Position numbers and translations under genes: made by a program. Under the pieces are notes generated by a model that searched no databases, was not told the origin of the DNA, and saw only the letters and a list, made by a program, of their open reading frames with translations. A stretch of 64,000 bases of DNA from Oscillospiraceae bacterium. GTDB taxonomy: Bacteria; Bacillota; Clostridia; Oscillospirales; Ruminococcaceae. The stretch lies in the NCBI GenBank assembly GCA_017521325.1, contig JAFXCV010000068.1, positions 58,839 to 122,838 of the forward strand, read 5' to 3'. Below, piece after piece: positions 16,655 through 24,397 of this stretch (positions are counted from its first letter, which is position 1; each line of letters begins with the position of its first letter).

Positions 16655-17031
16655 TTGCGGCAATTGCGTTTTGTATCTGCGGATGCATACTTTGCCTTGT
16701 TGTGCGGCAATATCTCCGACCGCAAGCACTTCTGATGGGACTTGCAGTCTGCTGCATGCTGATCCTTTCTGTAATTCCGCAGATATGGGATATTCTTGAT
16801 ACTGCCGGAAATTTATTTTCTCTGACAGGCATGAATTATGATTATTTTCTGATTCTTTGCAAGGCGGTAGGAATCTCCTATCTGACACAGCTTGGAATGG
16901 ATTTCTGCCGTGATTGCGGGGAAAATGCAATTTGCACTGCAGTTGAGCTGTTTGGAAGAATCAGTTTGATTTCGCTGTCGCTTCCCTTGTTTACGGTACT
17001 TGTTGATGTCATTCTGGAGGTGATCGGATGA
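16651..17031 (+). CDS. spoIIIAD: Stage III sporulation protein AD
   Basis: The 126-residue membrane protein has about four hydrophobic segments and the family stretch CKAVGISYLTQLGMDFCRDCGE. It is part of the mother-cell membrane channel of the SpoIIIA complex. It overlaps spoIIIAC and spoIIIAE by four bases on each side. Confidence 0.94.
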   Translation: MIAAIAFCICGCILCLVVRQYLRPQALLMGLAVCCMLILSVIPQIWDILDTAGNLFSLTGMNYDYFLILCKAVGISYLTQLGMDFCRDCGENAICTAVELFGRISLISLSLPLFTVLVDVILEVIG

Positions 17032-18176
17032 AACGAATGATTGCAGTTCTGATTGCACTTGTTCTCGGATGCATACTTTGCAATACGACTGTATATGCAC
17101 AGGAAACACCAGTTTCATACGACGAAACTCTGTCCACCCTGTTTGAGGCAACCGGAATGGAAGAGTTACTCAAGGAACAAAATCTGGATGAGATTCTGGA
17201 TACGCAGATGGCGGATGACAACGATCCTCAAGTATTGTCTGCTGTCACATTTCAAGGTGTTATTGATAATCTCATATCCAAAACATTGGATACCGCATCA
17301 ATTCCACTTCAGGTTTTCGGCATGCTTCTTGGTGTGATTCTGATTTCAGCAATTGCCCAAAGCATGCAAAGCAGCCGTGAATCCGTTAAAGCAATCTATG
17401 AAATGATCTGTGTGCTGTGCGCCGTCGGGGTGGTTGTAAAGCCTATTGGCAATGTTCTTTTGTTGACTTCACAGCGGCTTGAAGCAAGTGCGGGATTTAT
17501 GCTGAACTTTTCCGTGATATTTGCATCCGTCCTTACAGTATGCGGGGGATTAACAACCGCTGTTGCATATCAGACGGCAATCCTCGGCGCTTGCGAAGCC
17601 GCAATGCAGCTTGCAGTCCATGTTCTGCTCCCGATACTGAGTATGGGACTTGCTTTGAGTATTGTGGATGCTGTTAACCCATCAATCTCGCTGGACGGTA
17701 TTGTGAAGCTTCTGCATAAAGGGACGGTCTGGGTTCTGGGACTCATGATGAGTTTATTTCTTGGAATTCTGTCGCTGCAAAGTATGACGGGTGTTGCCTC
17801 CGATAAGCTCGCCTCCAAAACAACGAAATTCATGATTTCAAATTTTATTCCCTTTGTCGGTGGTGCAGTATCGGATGCCTATTCCACGGTCATGGGGAGC
17901 ATGGGGGTTCTGAAAACAACCACCGGCGTGATCGGGATTCTCTCTGTTCTTTCATTGTTCCTGCCCGTTCTTCTGGAGCTTGTCATTTATCGTTTTATGA
18001 TGGCGTTGTCGGGAGCAATTGCTGAGATTTTTGCCGTAGAAAGAGTTGCCCGACTCTTAAAAAGCATGGAACGAATTTTGGCAGCAGCCTTTTCCGTAGC
18101 AGTAAGCTTTTCTGTGATTTTTGTTGTTTCGACTGCGCTTCTGCTTCTGATAAGCGGAAATCTGATCAGTACTTAG
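17028..18176 (+). CDS. spoIIIAE: Stage III sporulation protein AE
   Basis: The 382-residue protein has a cleavable-looking signal peptide (residues 1-24, ending YAQE) and then an acidic linker and about seven to eight membrane segments. The conserved stretch FIPFVGGAVSDAYSTVMGS is typical of SpoIIIAE. It forms part of the SpoIIIA channel in the mother-cell membrane around the forespore. It starts inside the spoIIIAD stop, and spoIIIAF follows after 10 bases with GGGGGAG as ribosome binding site. Confidence 0.95.
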   Translation: MKRMIAVLIALVLGCILCNTTVYAQETPVSYDETLSTLFEATGMEELLKEQNLDEILDTQMADDNDPQVLSAVTFQGVIDNLISKTLDTASIPLQVFGMLLGVILISAIAQSMQSSRESVKAIYEMICVLCAVGVVVKPIGNVLLLTSQRLEASAGFMLNFSVIFASVLTVCGGLTTAVAYQTAILGACEAAMQLAVHVLLPILSMGLALSIVDAVNPSISLDGIVKLLHKGTVWVLGLMMSLFLGILSLQSMTGVASDKLASKTTKFMISNFIPFVGGAVSDAYSTVMGSMGVLKTTTGVIGILSVLSLFLPVLLELVIYRFMMALSGAIAEIFAVERVARLLKSMERILAAAFSVAVSFSVIFVVSTALLLLISGNLIST

Positions 18177-18186
18177 GGGGGAGATC

Positions 18187-18669
18187 ATGGAGCAATTAAA
18201 GTCAATACTAACGACTGCATGCATGCTCAGCCTGACGATTGGGTTATGCAATGTATTAAAGCCCGGGCTGATATTTGATAAGCAGCTGAGATTTCTGATA
18301 TCCTTGCTTTTTGTGTTGGGGCTTGCATCTCCCATATTATCACTGAAAAATGAAGGGTTTCACATTGCAATCCCTGAAAATGCAGGACAAGAGCGGACAC
18401 AGGCGCTTGCTGAAGAAATGCAGGAAAGTATTCTCCATCAGACAGGTAAACAAACCGAAGCGGCACTCTATAAGCTTCTTAGGGAGAAGGGAATCGTCTG
18501 CTCGGAATTGCAGGTCCGTGTACATATTGACGAGGGACAATGCATATATATTAGCGAGGTCAGCGCAGTGTGCGACCAAACGGAATACACCTGCGAAATC
18601 CTGCGTGCAAGTCTTGGAGAGGAGGTGATGCTCCATGTTTCAGAAATTGGTACAGAAATTCAGAAGTAA
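18187..18669 (+). CDS. spoIIIAF: Stage III sporulation protein AF
   Basis: The 160-residue protein has two hydrophobic segments in the first 60 residues and a soluble C-terminal domain of ring-building type. It contains LLREKGIVCSELQVRVHIDE. It is a component of the SpoIIIA complex. Its last 35 bases overlap the start of spoIIIAG, which has its own ribosome binding site inside this gene. Confidence 0.92.
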   Translation: MEQLKSILTTACMLSLTIGLCNVLKPGLIFDKQLRFLISLLFVLGLASPILSLKNEGFHIAIPENAGQERTQALAEEMQESILHQTGKQTEAALYKLLREKGIVCSELQVRVHIDEGQCIYISEVSAVCDQTEYTCEILRASLGEEVMLHVSEIGTEIQK

Positions 18670-19156
18670 GGACATGATGCTCCATGCGATCGTTATTCTT
18701 GGAATTGTAGGTATGGGATGTATTCTTATCTCATCGTTTCTGACAAGTGATGAAACGGAAGTTCCAGTACAGCAGACGGAAAATCTTTCAGAGACACCGC
18801 AGGAATATCGGATGCGGATTCAGAGCGAGCTTTGTGCATTGCTCAGCAAAGTAGCGGGTGTCGGCAATGTCGAGGTGCTTGTGACGTTGCAGGGGAGTGA
18901 GGAGTATCATTATGCACAGGAAGGTGACAGCCTTATCACGGACGAGCAGGTGAAGAATAAACATACCTATGTGACGATAGGCGGCAGTGCAGGAAAGCCT
19001 CTGGTAGAATCCGTAACGCATCCGCCGATCATCGGAGTTGTGGTTGCCTGCGAAGGAGGTGACCGCAGTACTGTACAGGAATCCGTCTATTATGCCGTAT
19101 CTGTTGCATGCGGAATTTCAACGGCTGATATCTATGTAACAAAGCTCGCAAATTGA
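18635..19156 (+). CDS. spoIIIAG: Stage III sporulation protein AG
   Basis: The 173-residue protein has one membrane segment (about residues 15-35) and a soluble domain with LCALLSKVAGVGNVEVLVTL, the ring-building motif region. SpoIIIAG forms the large ring in the space between the two membranes. The start at 18635 has GGAGGTGAT directly upstream, inside spoIIIAF. The conserved THPPIIGVVVACEGG motif is present. Confidence 0.93.
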   Translation: MFQKLVQKFRSKDMMLHAIVILGIVGMGCILISSFLTSDETEVPVQQTENLSETPQEYRMRIQSELCALLSKVAGVGNVEVLVTLQGSEEYHYAQEGDSLITDEQVKNKHTYVTIGGSAGKPLVESVTHPPIIGVVVACEGGDRSTVQESVYYAVSVACGISTADIYVTKLAN

Positions 19157-19181
19157 GCTGCGAATCGGAAAGGAGTTTACT

Positions 19182-19757
19182 ATGAGAAAACCATCCATTA
19201 TTATCGGAAAGCGTCAGATCGTTCTGTCCTGTCTGACTGCAATGCTTGCAATTGCGGTGTACATCAATTACAGCATGTCAAAGGATAATCTGCAGGTGAT
19301 TACGCCCACTTCAGAAATAACTGCAAATCAGGAGAATTACGGCGACACAGAGTTTGTCAATGCGAATGCATCGAGTGAACAGAATCAGCCTGTGGATGCA
19401 CAGCCTGCAGAGGATTTCTTTGCAAAAGCAAGACTTGAAAAAACAACAAATCGTGATGAGGCAGTCCAGACACTTCAGATGATCATGGGAGGCGGCGATC
19501 TGACTGATCATGAAATCATCACAACCGCACTCGGTGCTGTTGAGGTATCAAATCTGATTCAGTGTGAAGGTAAAATTGAATCCCTCATCAAATCACAAGG
19601 CTTTACCGACTGTGTTGTCTACCTCGATGGAGAATCTGCAAAGGTCGTTGTCAAGTCCGATGGACTTGAAGCAGCGGATGCTGCACTGATTAAGGACATC
19701 ATTTTAGGGGAAGTTTCAATTTCTTCAGAAAATATCAGAATTTTTGAAGTAAAATAG
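19182..19757 (+). CDS. spoIIIAH: Stage III sporulation protein AH
   Basis: The 191-residue protein has a single N-terminal membrane segment (residues about 10-28) and an acidic linker. Its soluble domain resembles the YscJ/FliF family (LIKSQGFTDCVVYLDGESAKVVV). In Bacillus this domain binds SpoIIQ from the forespore, closing the channel. It is the last gene of the operon, preceded by GGAGTT. No obvious terminator separates it from the next promoter. Confidence 0.93.
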   Translation: MRKPSIIIGKRQIVLSCLTAMLAIAVYINYSMSKDNLQVITPTSEITANQENYGDTEFVNANASSEQNQPVDAQPAEDFFAKARLEKTTNRDEAVQTLQMIMGGGDLTDHEIITTALGAVEVSNLIQCEGKIESLIKSQGFTDCVVYLDGESAKVVVKSDGLEAADAALIKDIILGEVSISSENIRIFEVK

Positions 19758-19786
19758 TTGTACTTTTCGAATTTTTTTGGTATAAT
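19758..19786 (+). promoter_or_regulatory. Promoter of the Asp23-like/nusB operon
   Basis: TTGTAC (19758-19763), a 17-base spacer and TATAAT (19781-19786), with TGG before the -10. It begins one base after the spoIIIAH stop. Confidence 0.72.
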
Positions 19787-19879
19787 AGAAGATAGGTAGG
19801 TATATTACTGAAAAAATAGGTCTATTTTCCCAGAAAATGGAAAAACAGGTTAAATTTGACAATGAAAGGAAGTTGTATT

Positions 19880-20212
19880 ATGGAAAAGGTACAATCCGGA
19901 GTTCGTTCCATCAAAATTTCAGATGAGGTACTGTCCAAGGTAGCGGCACTTGCAGCAAAGGATATTGACGGTGTTGCAAATCTGGCAGGATGCTGTAAAG
20001 GCATTCTGAGTACGGGTGCAGCTCCCGTTGAGATTGTAAATATGGGTGGTGCAATTGCAGTGACTGTAAGAGTCATTCTCAAGAATGGCTACCGTGCAGT
20101 CAGCGTTGCAAAGCAGATCCAGCAGTCGGTCAAGCAAAATGTACAGGACATGACCGGTGTGACTGCTGTCAATGTAAACGTTGAAATCAGCGGAGTAGAA
20201 TTTGACGCATAA
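19880..20212 (+). CDS. Asp23/Gls24 family protein
   Basis: ATG 19880 is used because AAAGGAAG precedes it at the right distance; an in-frame TTG at 19856 does not look real. The 110-residue protein has the family core: ISDEVLSKVAALAAKDIDGVANL, then VTVRVILKNGYRAVSVAKQIQQ and VNVNVEISGVEF. Asp23/Gls24 proteins are small cytoplasmic or membrane-associated factors linked to envelope homeostasis. In this gene order (Asp23-like then nusB) the gene corresponds to the YqhY type. It is separated from nusB by a stem-loop. Confidence 0.88.
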   Translation: MEKVQSGVRSIKISDEVLSKVAALAAKDIDGVANLAGCCKGILSTGAAPVEIVNMGGAIAVTVRVILKNGYRAVSVAKQIQQSVKQNVQDMTGVTAVNVNVEISGVEFDA

Positions 20213-20222
20213 TTTTTATAAA

Positions 20223-20249
20223 CCGGTATGCAGTATATCTGCATACCGG
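20223..20249 (+). promoter_or_regulatory. Intercistronic stem-loop before nusB
   Basis: CCGGTATGCAG pairs perfectly with CTGCATACCGG around a 5-base loop. No T run follows on the plus strand, so it is more likely a processing, stability or attenuation element than a terminator. Confidence 0.5.
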
Positions 20250-20282
20250 CATGCGTGCGTGATATAAAACCAGGAGGTAACT

Positions 20283-20711
20283 ATGACAAGACATCAGTGC
20301 AGAGAAAATGCGTATCTGATTTTATTTGAAGCATCCCTTCGTGATGATACACCGGAAGAACTGTATGCAATTGCAGAAGAAGTGGATGAGATCACAGTCG
20401 ATGATAATGTGAGAAAGCTTGTTGAAGGTGTGCTGGCGCATACCGAGGAGCTTGACAGCATCATTGCATCTTACAGTAAGAAGCGTGCAGTCAGCAGAAT
20501 TGCCAAGATCAATCTGATTCTTCTTCGTATGGCGATTTTCGAGATTAAATACATGCCGCAGACTCCCGTGAATGTAGCGGTCAGTGAGGTCATCAATATC
20601 TCACAGAAGTATACTTATCAGGATGATACTGCATTCATTAACGGTGTCCTCGGTGCCTATACCCGCAGTCTGCCTAAGCATGAAGAATCCGACGTGCAGG
20701 AGGAAAGCTGA
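20283..20711 (+). CDS. nusB: Transcription antitermination factor NusB
   Basis: The 142-residue protein begins MTRHQCRENAYLILFEA, the conserved basic NusB start. It ends with the conserved half KINLILLRMAIFEIKY, PVNVAVSEVINISQKY and FINGVLGAY. NusB binds boxA RNA with S10 and helps transcription through rRNA operons. GGAGG precedes the ATG. Its stop codon overlaps the ATG of the TsaD-like gene by one base (TGATG). Confidence 0.96.
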   Translation: MTRHQCRENAYLILFEASLRDDTPEELYAIAEEVDEITVDDNVRKLVEGVLAHTEELDSIIASYSKKRAVSRIAKINLILLRMAIFEIKYMPQTPVNVAVSEVINISQKYTYQDDTAFINGVLGAYTRSLPKHEESDVQEES

Positions 20712-21640
20712 TGTCGTTTTTTCTGGGTCTGGATACCAGCAATTACACGACATCTGCGGCGGTCTACGATGCATCGAATAATACCGTACTTCAGAACAAA
20801 AAACTTCTTCCTGTAAAACCCGGAGAAAAGGGACTACGGCAGAGTGACGCTGTGTTCCACCATACGGTGCAGCTTCCTCAGATTCTGTCACAGCTTCCTA
20901 TTTCCGATATTTCCGGAATCGGTGTATCCGTAAAACCGAGAAATACTGAGGGTTCCTACATGCCGTGTTTTCTGTGCGGAGAAGGAACTGCCGGGATGCT
21001 CGGACATGCGATGCAGGTTCCTGTATGGAAAACAAGCCATCAGGTCGGGCATATTCTGGCGGCACTTTATTCGGCAGAGAAACTTTCGTGGATCCACGAG
21101 CCGTTCCTTGCGTTCCATGTAAGCGGTGGGACAACAGATTGTGTTCTGTGTGAACCGGATGAGGCACTTCTTCTTCGGATCACTCCTGTTTCATGCTCAC
21201 TTGACTTGAAAGCGGGTCAGCTTGTGGACAGGGTGGGACTCATGCTGGGACTTGAGTTTCCGTGCGGAATTGAACTTGAAAAGCTTGCAATGCAGAGTAC
21301 CCGCACATTCCGCTATAAGCCCACAATGAAGGAACTTGATTGCTGTTTATCCGGTCTTGAGAACCAGTGTCAGTCCGCCATCAAAAATGGTGAACCGCCA
21401 TGCGATGTCGCAAAACGGTGCCTTTGTGCTATTTCCGATGTGCTTTTGGAAATGACAAAACGTGCTTCTGCGCAGATCGGCGATCTGCCAATCGTATATG
21501 CAGGCGGTGTTATGGCCGATCAGCTCATTCAGGAAAAACTGCAGAATGTGAAAAACTCAGCTTTTGCAAAGCCTGCGTTTTCCTGTGATAATGCAGTGGG
21601 AACGGCAATCTATGCTTCGCTTTGCAATGCAGGCAACTGA
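20711..21640 (+). CDS. TsaD/Gcp-like ASKHA-fold protein (paralogue)
   Basis: The 309-residue protein begins FFLGLDTSNYTTSAAVYD, the ASKHA nucleotide-binding start. SHQVGHILAAL resembles the HxxxH metal site of TsaD, HVSGGTTDCVL is a phosphate-binding turn, and YAGGVMADQ is the C-terminal loop. It is divergent from true TsaD, the tRNA threonylcarbamoyltransferase. A paralogue in the nusB-xseA interval occurs in other Clostridia as I recall. Whether it modifies tRNA, regulates TsaD or does something else is unknown. It is coupled to nusB and to xseA (16-base gap). Confidence 0.78.
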   Translation: MSFFLGLDTSNYTTSAAVYDASNNTVLQNKKLLPVKPGEKGLRQSDAVFHHTVQLPQILSQLPISDISGIGVSVKPRNTEGSYMPCFLCGEGTAGMLGHAMQVPVWKTSHQVGHILAALYSAEKLSWIHEPFLAFHVSGGTTDCVLCEPDEALLLRITPVSCSLDLKAGQLVDRVGLMLGLEFPCGIELEKLAMQSTRTFRYKPTMKELDCCLSGLENQCQSAIKNGEPPCDVAKRCLCAISDVLLEMTKRASAQIGDLPIVYAGGVMADQLIQEKLQNVKNSAFAKPAFSCDNAVGTAIYASLCNAGN

Positions 21641-21655
21641 TAGCGGAGGAACGAT

Positions 21656-22852
21656 ATGGCAGTTTTAACAGTTTCGCAGATCAATCGTTATATGGCATCG
21701 AAAATTCGGGAAGACTCGAATTTGCAGCGATTCATGATAAAGGGAGAAATCTCCAATTTTACCGCACATCGTTCAGGGCATTTTTATTTCACCCTGAAGG
21801 ATTCCGAAAGTGTGATCAAAGCTGTAATGTTTCGTGCAATGGCATCAAGACTGCGTTTTATGCCCGAAAACGGGATGCATGTGATCGTCAGTGCTGGGCT
21901 TACCGTCTATGAACGTGATGGTGTTTACCAGCTGAATGTAACCGATATGCAGCCCGAGGGTATCGGCGCTGTTCGCCTGCAGCTTGAACAGAGAATCCGT
22001 AAGCTGCGTGAGGAAGGGTTATTTGAGGAATCAGCCAAAAGACCGATTCCGACCAATCCCCATACTGTCGGAATCATCACTTCCGGAACAGGTGCAGCCC
22101 TGCAGGACATGCTCAATGTTCTTTCAAGACGCTGCCCGATGGTGCAGGTTAAGATCTTTTCAGTACTTGTACAGGGAGAACAGGCGCCCTCATCCATTTG
22201 CAATGCAATCAGAACAGCACAGCAGCATGAATGTGACGTGCTTCTGCTCGGAAGAGGGGGAGGAGCGTCCGAGGATCTCTATGCTTTTAACAGCGAGCAG
22301 GTTGCTTATGCGATATTCGACTGTTCGATTCCTGTGATTTCCGCAGTTGGTCATGAAACAGACGTGACAATTGCCGATGCGGTTGCTGATCGCCGTGCGC
22401 CTACTCCGTCTGCTGCAGCAGAGCTTGCCGTGCCGGATATCCGACATCTTGACGAGAAGATATATATCGCAGAAAGACAATTGCGGAATACTTTTGCTGC
22501 ACGTCTTGAACGGGAAAAACAATTGCTTCTGCGTCTGAAAAGTCGCCTTCAGATTGCGTCACCGCAGGCGAAATTTCAGCTTCAAGAAGAAAAACGTCAG
22601 AAACTAACAAGCAGACTTGAGAGGAATATGCAGCTTTTTCTTGAACGAAAACTTTCAGACTATACAGCGCAGCAGGAAAAGCTGATGCAGCTTGACCCAC
22701 TGAAAATTCTGCAGCGTGGCTACGCTGCTGTTTACCGTGAAGATCGTAGTATTCTTCCGTCTGTCAGTCATTTGAAGCAGGGCGATTCCATTCACATCCG
22801 TATGCAGGATGGAGAAATTACAGCGAAGGTGGAAAAGATCAATGAATTATGA
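21656..22852 (+). CDS. xseA: Exodeoxyribonuclease VII large subunit
   Basis: The 398-residue protein has the N-terminal OB-fold (VSQINRYMASKIRED, FMIKGEISNFTAHRSGHFYFTLKD). It also has the catalytic core: PHTVGIITSGTGAALQDM, LLGRGGGASEDLYAFN and SAVGHETDVTIADAVADRRAPTPSAAAE. With XseB it degrades single-stranded DNA to oligonucleotides. Long charged helices fill the C-terminal third. The stop overlaps the start of xseB by 11 bases. Confidence 0.97.
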   Translation: MAVLTVSQINRYMASKIREDSNLQRFMIKGEISNFTAHRSGHFYFTLKDSESVIKAVMFRAMASRLRFMPENGMHVIVSAGLTVYERDGVYQLNVTDMQPEGIGAVRLQLEQRIRKLREEGLFEESAKRPIPTNPHTVGIITSGTGAALQDMLNVLSRRCPMVQVKIFSVLVQGEQAPSSICNAIRTAQQHECDVLLLGRGGGASEDLYAFNSEQVAYAIFDCSIPVISAVGHETDVTIADAVADRRAPTPSAAAELAVPDIRHLDEKIYIAERQLRNTFAARLEREKQLLLRLKSRLQIASPQAKFQLQEEKRQKLTSRLERNMQLFLERKLSDYTAQQEKLMQLDPLKILQRGYAAVYREDRSILPSVSHLKQGDSIHIRMQDGEITAKVEKINEL

Positions 22853-23033
22853 GGAAAAGATGCAGCGTCTGAGTGAAATTACCTCCATGCTTGAGCACGA
22901 ACAGCTTTCTCTTGAGGAAGCTTCCAAGCTTTATGCAGAGGGAATGCAGCTTTCAGAGCAGTGTCATAAAATATTACAGGAGGCGGTCATGTCCGTACAG
23001 GAAATTCCGGTGCCGCTGACTGAGAAAGTGTGA
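22842..23033 (+). CDS. xseB: Exodeoxyribonuclease VII small subunit
   Basis: The 63-residue protein MNYEEKMQRLSEITSMLE is an acidic helical hairpin with LSLEEASKLYAEGMQL, the XseB signature. It binds the long helices of XseA. ATG 22842 is chosen because it gives the normal family length; an in-frame ATG at 22809 would add 11 basic residues. It overlaps xseA and abuts the next gene. Confidence 0.93.
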   Translation: MNYEEKMQRLSEITSMLEHEQLSLEEASKLYAEGMQLSEQCHKILQEAVMSVQEIPVPLTEKV

Positions 23034-23038
23034 ATATT

Positions 23039-23935
23039 ATGAATGACGTAAAATTACAGCTGAAATGCTATGCAGAAAGACTGGAAACGTACATGATTGC
23101 AAAGGTTGCACTGATGCAGTCATCCACAACGATGGAGCTTGATACGCTCTATGACGCCATGCGGCATTCGCTTTCAGCAGGCGGCAAAAGAATTCGCCCT
23201 GTTCTGATTTATGAGTTCTGTAAAATCTGCGGTGGACAGACAGAGTCTGCGGATGCGGCGGCATGTGCCATGGAAATGACACATACTTCATCACTCATCT
23301 TTGATGATTTGCCGGCAATGGATGATGACGATCTTCGTCGTGGTAAGCCTTCCTGTCACAAGGCATTCGGCGAAGCTACGGCAATTCTGGCAGGCGATGC
23401 TCTTATTTGTGCACCGTTTATGATTCTTGCAAATGATCCACAGCTTACTGCTGAGCAAAAGGTTGCACTGATCTCCGTTCTTTCTGAAAGAGAAGGTGCG
23501 AACGGAATGGTTGGCGGACAGCTGATGGATATGAGCTTTGAAACGCAGGAACAGGTGAGTGCGGAGGATCTGACAACAATGTGTCTGGGAAAGACAGGTG
23601 CATTGATGGAAGCGTCCTGTAAGATGGGATGCATCTGCGGCGGCGGAAGCCCTGAGCAGCAGGAAGCTGCAGCTGCATATGGACGCAGCATCGGTCTTGC
23701 ATTCCAGATCATTGATGATATTCTCGATGTGACAAGTACCGCTGAGCTGCTGGGTAAGCCTATCGGCAGCGATGCATCCGAGGAGAAGAAGACGTTTGTA
23801 ACGGTGCTTGGTATTGAAGAAGCACGCAAAAAAGCAGCGGAACTGACTGCGTTTGCACATGCGCAGCTTGAGCTTTTTGAAAATACAGAATTTTTGCATG
23901 CCCTGACTGATGAACTTCTGGTGCGTGTGCAATAA
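23039..23935 (+). CDS. ispA: Polyprenyl (farnesyl/geranyl) diphosphate synthase
   Basis: The roughly 298-residue protein has the first Asp-rich motif in SLIFDDLPAMDDDDLRRGKP and the second in FQIIDDILD, with GGKRIRP binding isopentenyl diphosphate. It condenses isopentenyl diphosphate onto allylic primers, making farnesyl or geranylgeranyl diphosphate for lipid carriers and quinones. Position between xseB and dxs matches the standard arrangement. ATG 23039 is preferred; a GTG at 23030 overlaps the xseB stop. Confidence 0.93.
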   Translation: MNDVKLQLKCYAERLETYMIAKVALMQSSTTMELDTLYDAMRHSLSAGGKRIRPVLIYEFCKICGGQTESADAAACAMEMTHTSSLIFDDLPAMDDDDLRRGKPSCHKAFGEATAILAGDALICAPFMILANDPQLTAEQKVALISVLSEREGANGMVGGQLMDMSFETQEQVSAEDLTTMCLGKTGALMEASCKMGCICGGGSPEQQEAAAAYGRSIGLAFQIIDDILDVTSTAELLGKPIGSDASEEKKTFVTVLGIEEARKKAAELTAFAHAQLELFENTEFLHALTDELLVRVQ

Positions 23936-23952
23936 GAAAGTGAGGAAATCGA

Positions 23953-24390
23953 ATGTATAGTCCCATTATGTGTGCAGGCTTCTTTGGCTGGGCCAGTGCG
24001 CAGATTCTGAAGTTTATTTTATTTTTCTTTCAGCATTCCGATTTTAAGATAGAACGACTTTACGGTTCAGGTGGTATGCCAAGCTCTCATTCTGCACTTG
24101 TATGTGCTGCAACCTTTGCAGCCGGCAGGGCGGACGGATGGGCATCTTCCTCGTTTGCTGTTCTTTGTGTGCTTAGTGTTATTGTCATGTATGACGCTGC
24201 CGGAGTGAGAAGAGCTGCCGGAATGCATGCTAAAGAGCTGAATCTGATCAGACTGAAAATTTTCTCTCAGGAAGAAGATGCGGAAAGTAAGAAGAAGGAG
24301 TTAAAGGAATTGCTGGGTCATACCCCGTTACAGGTTTTCTGCGGTGCAGTGCTGGGTATTATCATCGGCTTTGTGGTTCCTCTTGCGTAA
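23953..24390 (+). CDS. Divergent PAP2 family membrane protein
   Basis: The 145-residue membrane protein has the DUF212/divergent PAP2 pattern: ERLYGSGGMPSSHSALVCAA with the conserved Ser-His pair, and MYDAAGVRRAAGMHA. About four membrane segments are visible. PAP2 enzymes remove phosphate from lipid phosphates; for the divergent group this is plausible but not established. Lying between ispA and dxs, it might act on isoprenoid phosphates. GAGGAAATC precedes the ATG. Confidence 0.85.
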   Translation: MYSPIMCAGFFGWASAQILKFILFFFQHSDFKIERLYGSGGMPSSHSALVCAATFAAGRADGWASSSFAVLCVLSVIVMYDAAGVRRAAGMHAKELNLIRLKIFSQEEDAESKKKELKELLGHTPLQVFCGAVLGIIIGFVVPLA

Positions 24391-24397
24391 GATAGTT

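Noticed and set aside
20223..20249. Terminator between the Asp23-like gene and nusB
   Set aside because: The hairpin is strong but no T run follows on the coding strand, so a terminator label is not supported.
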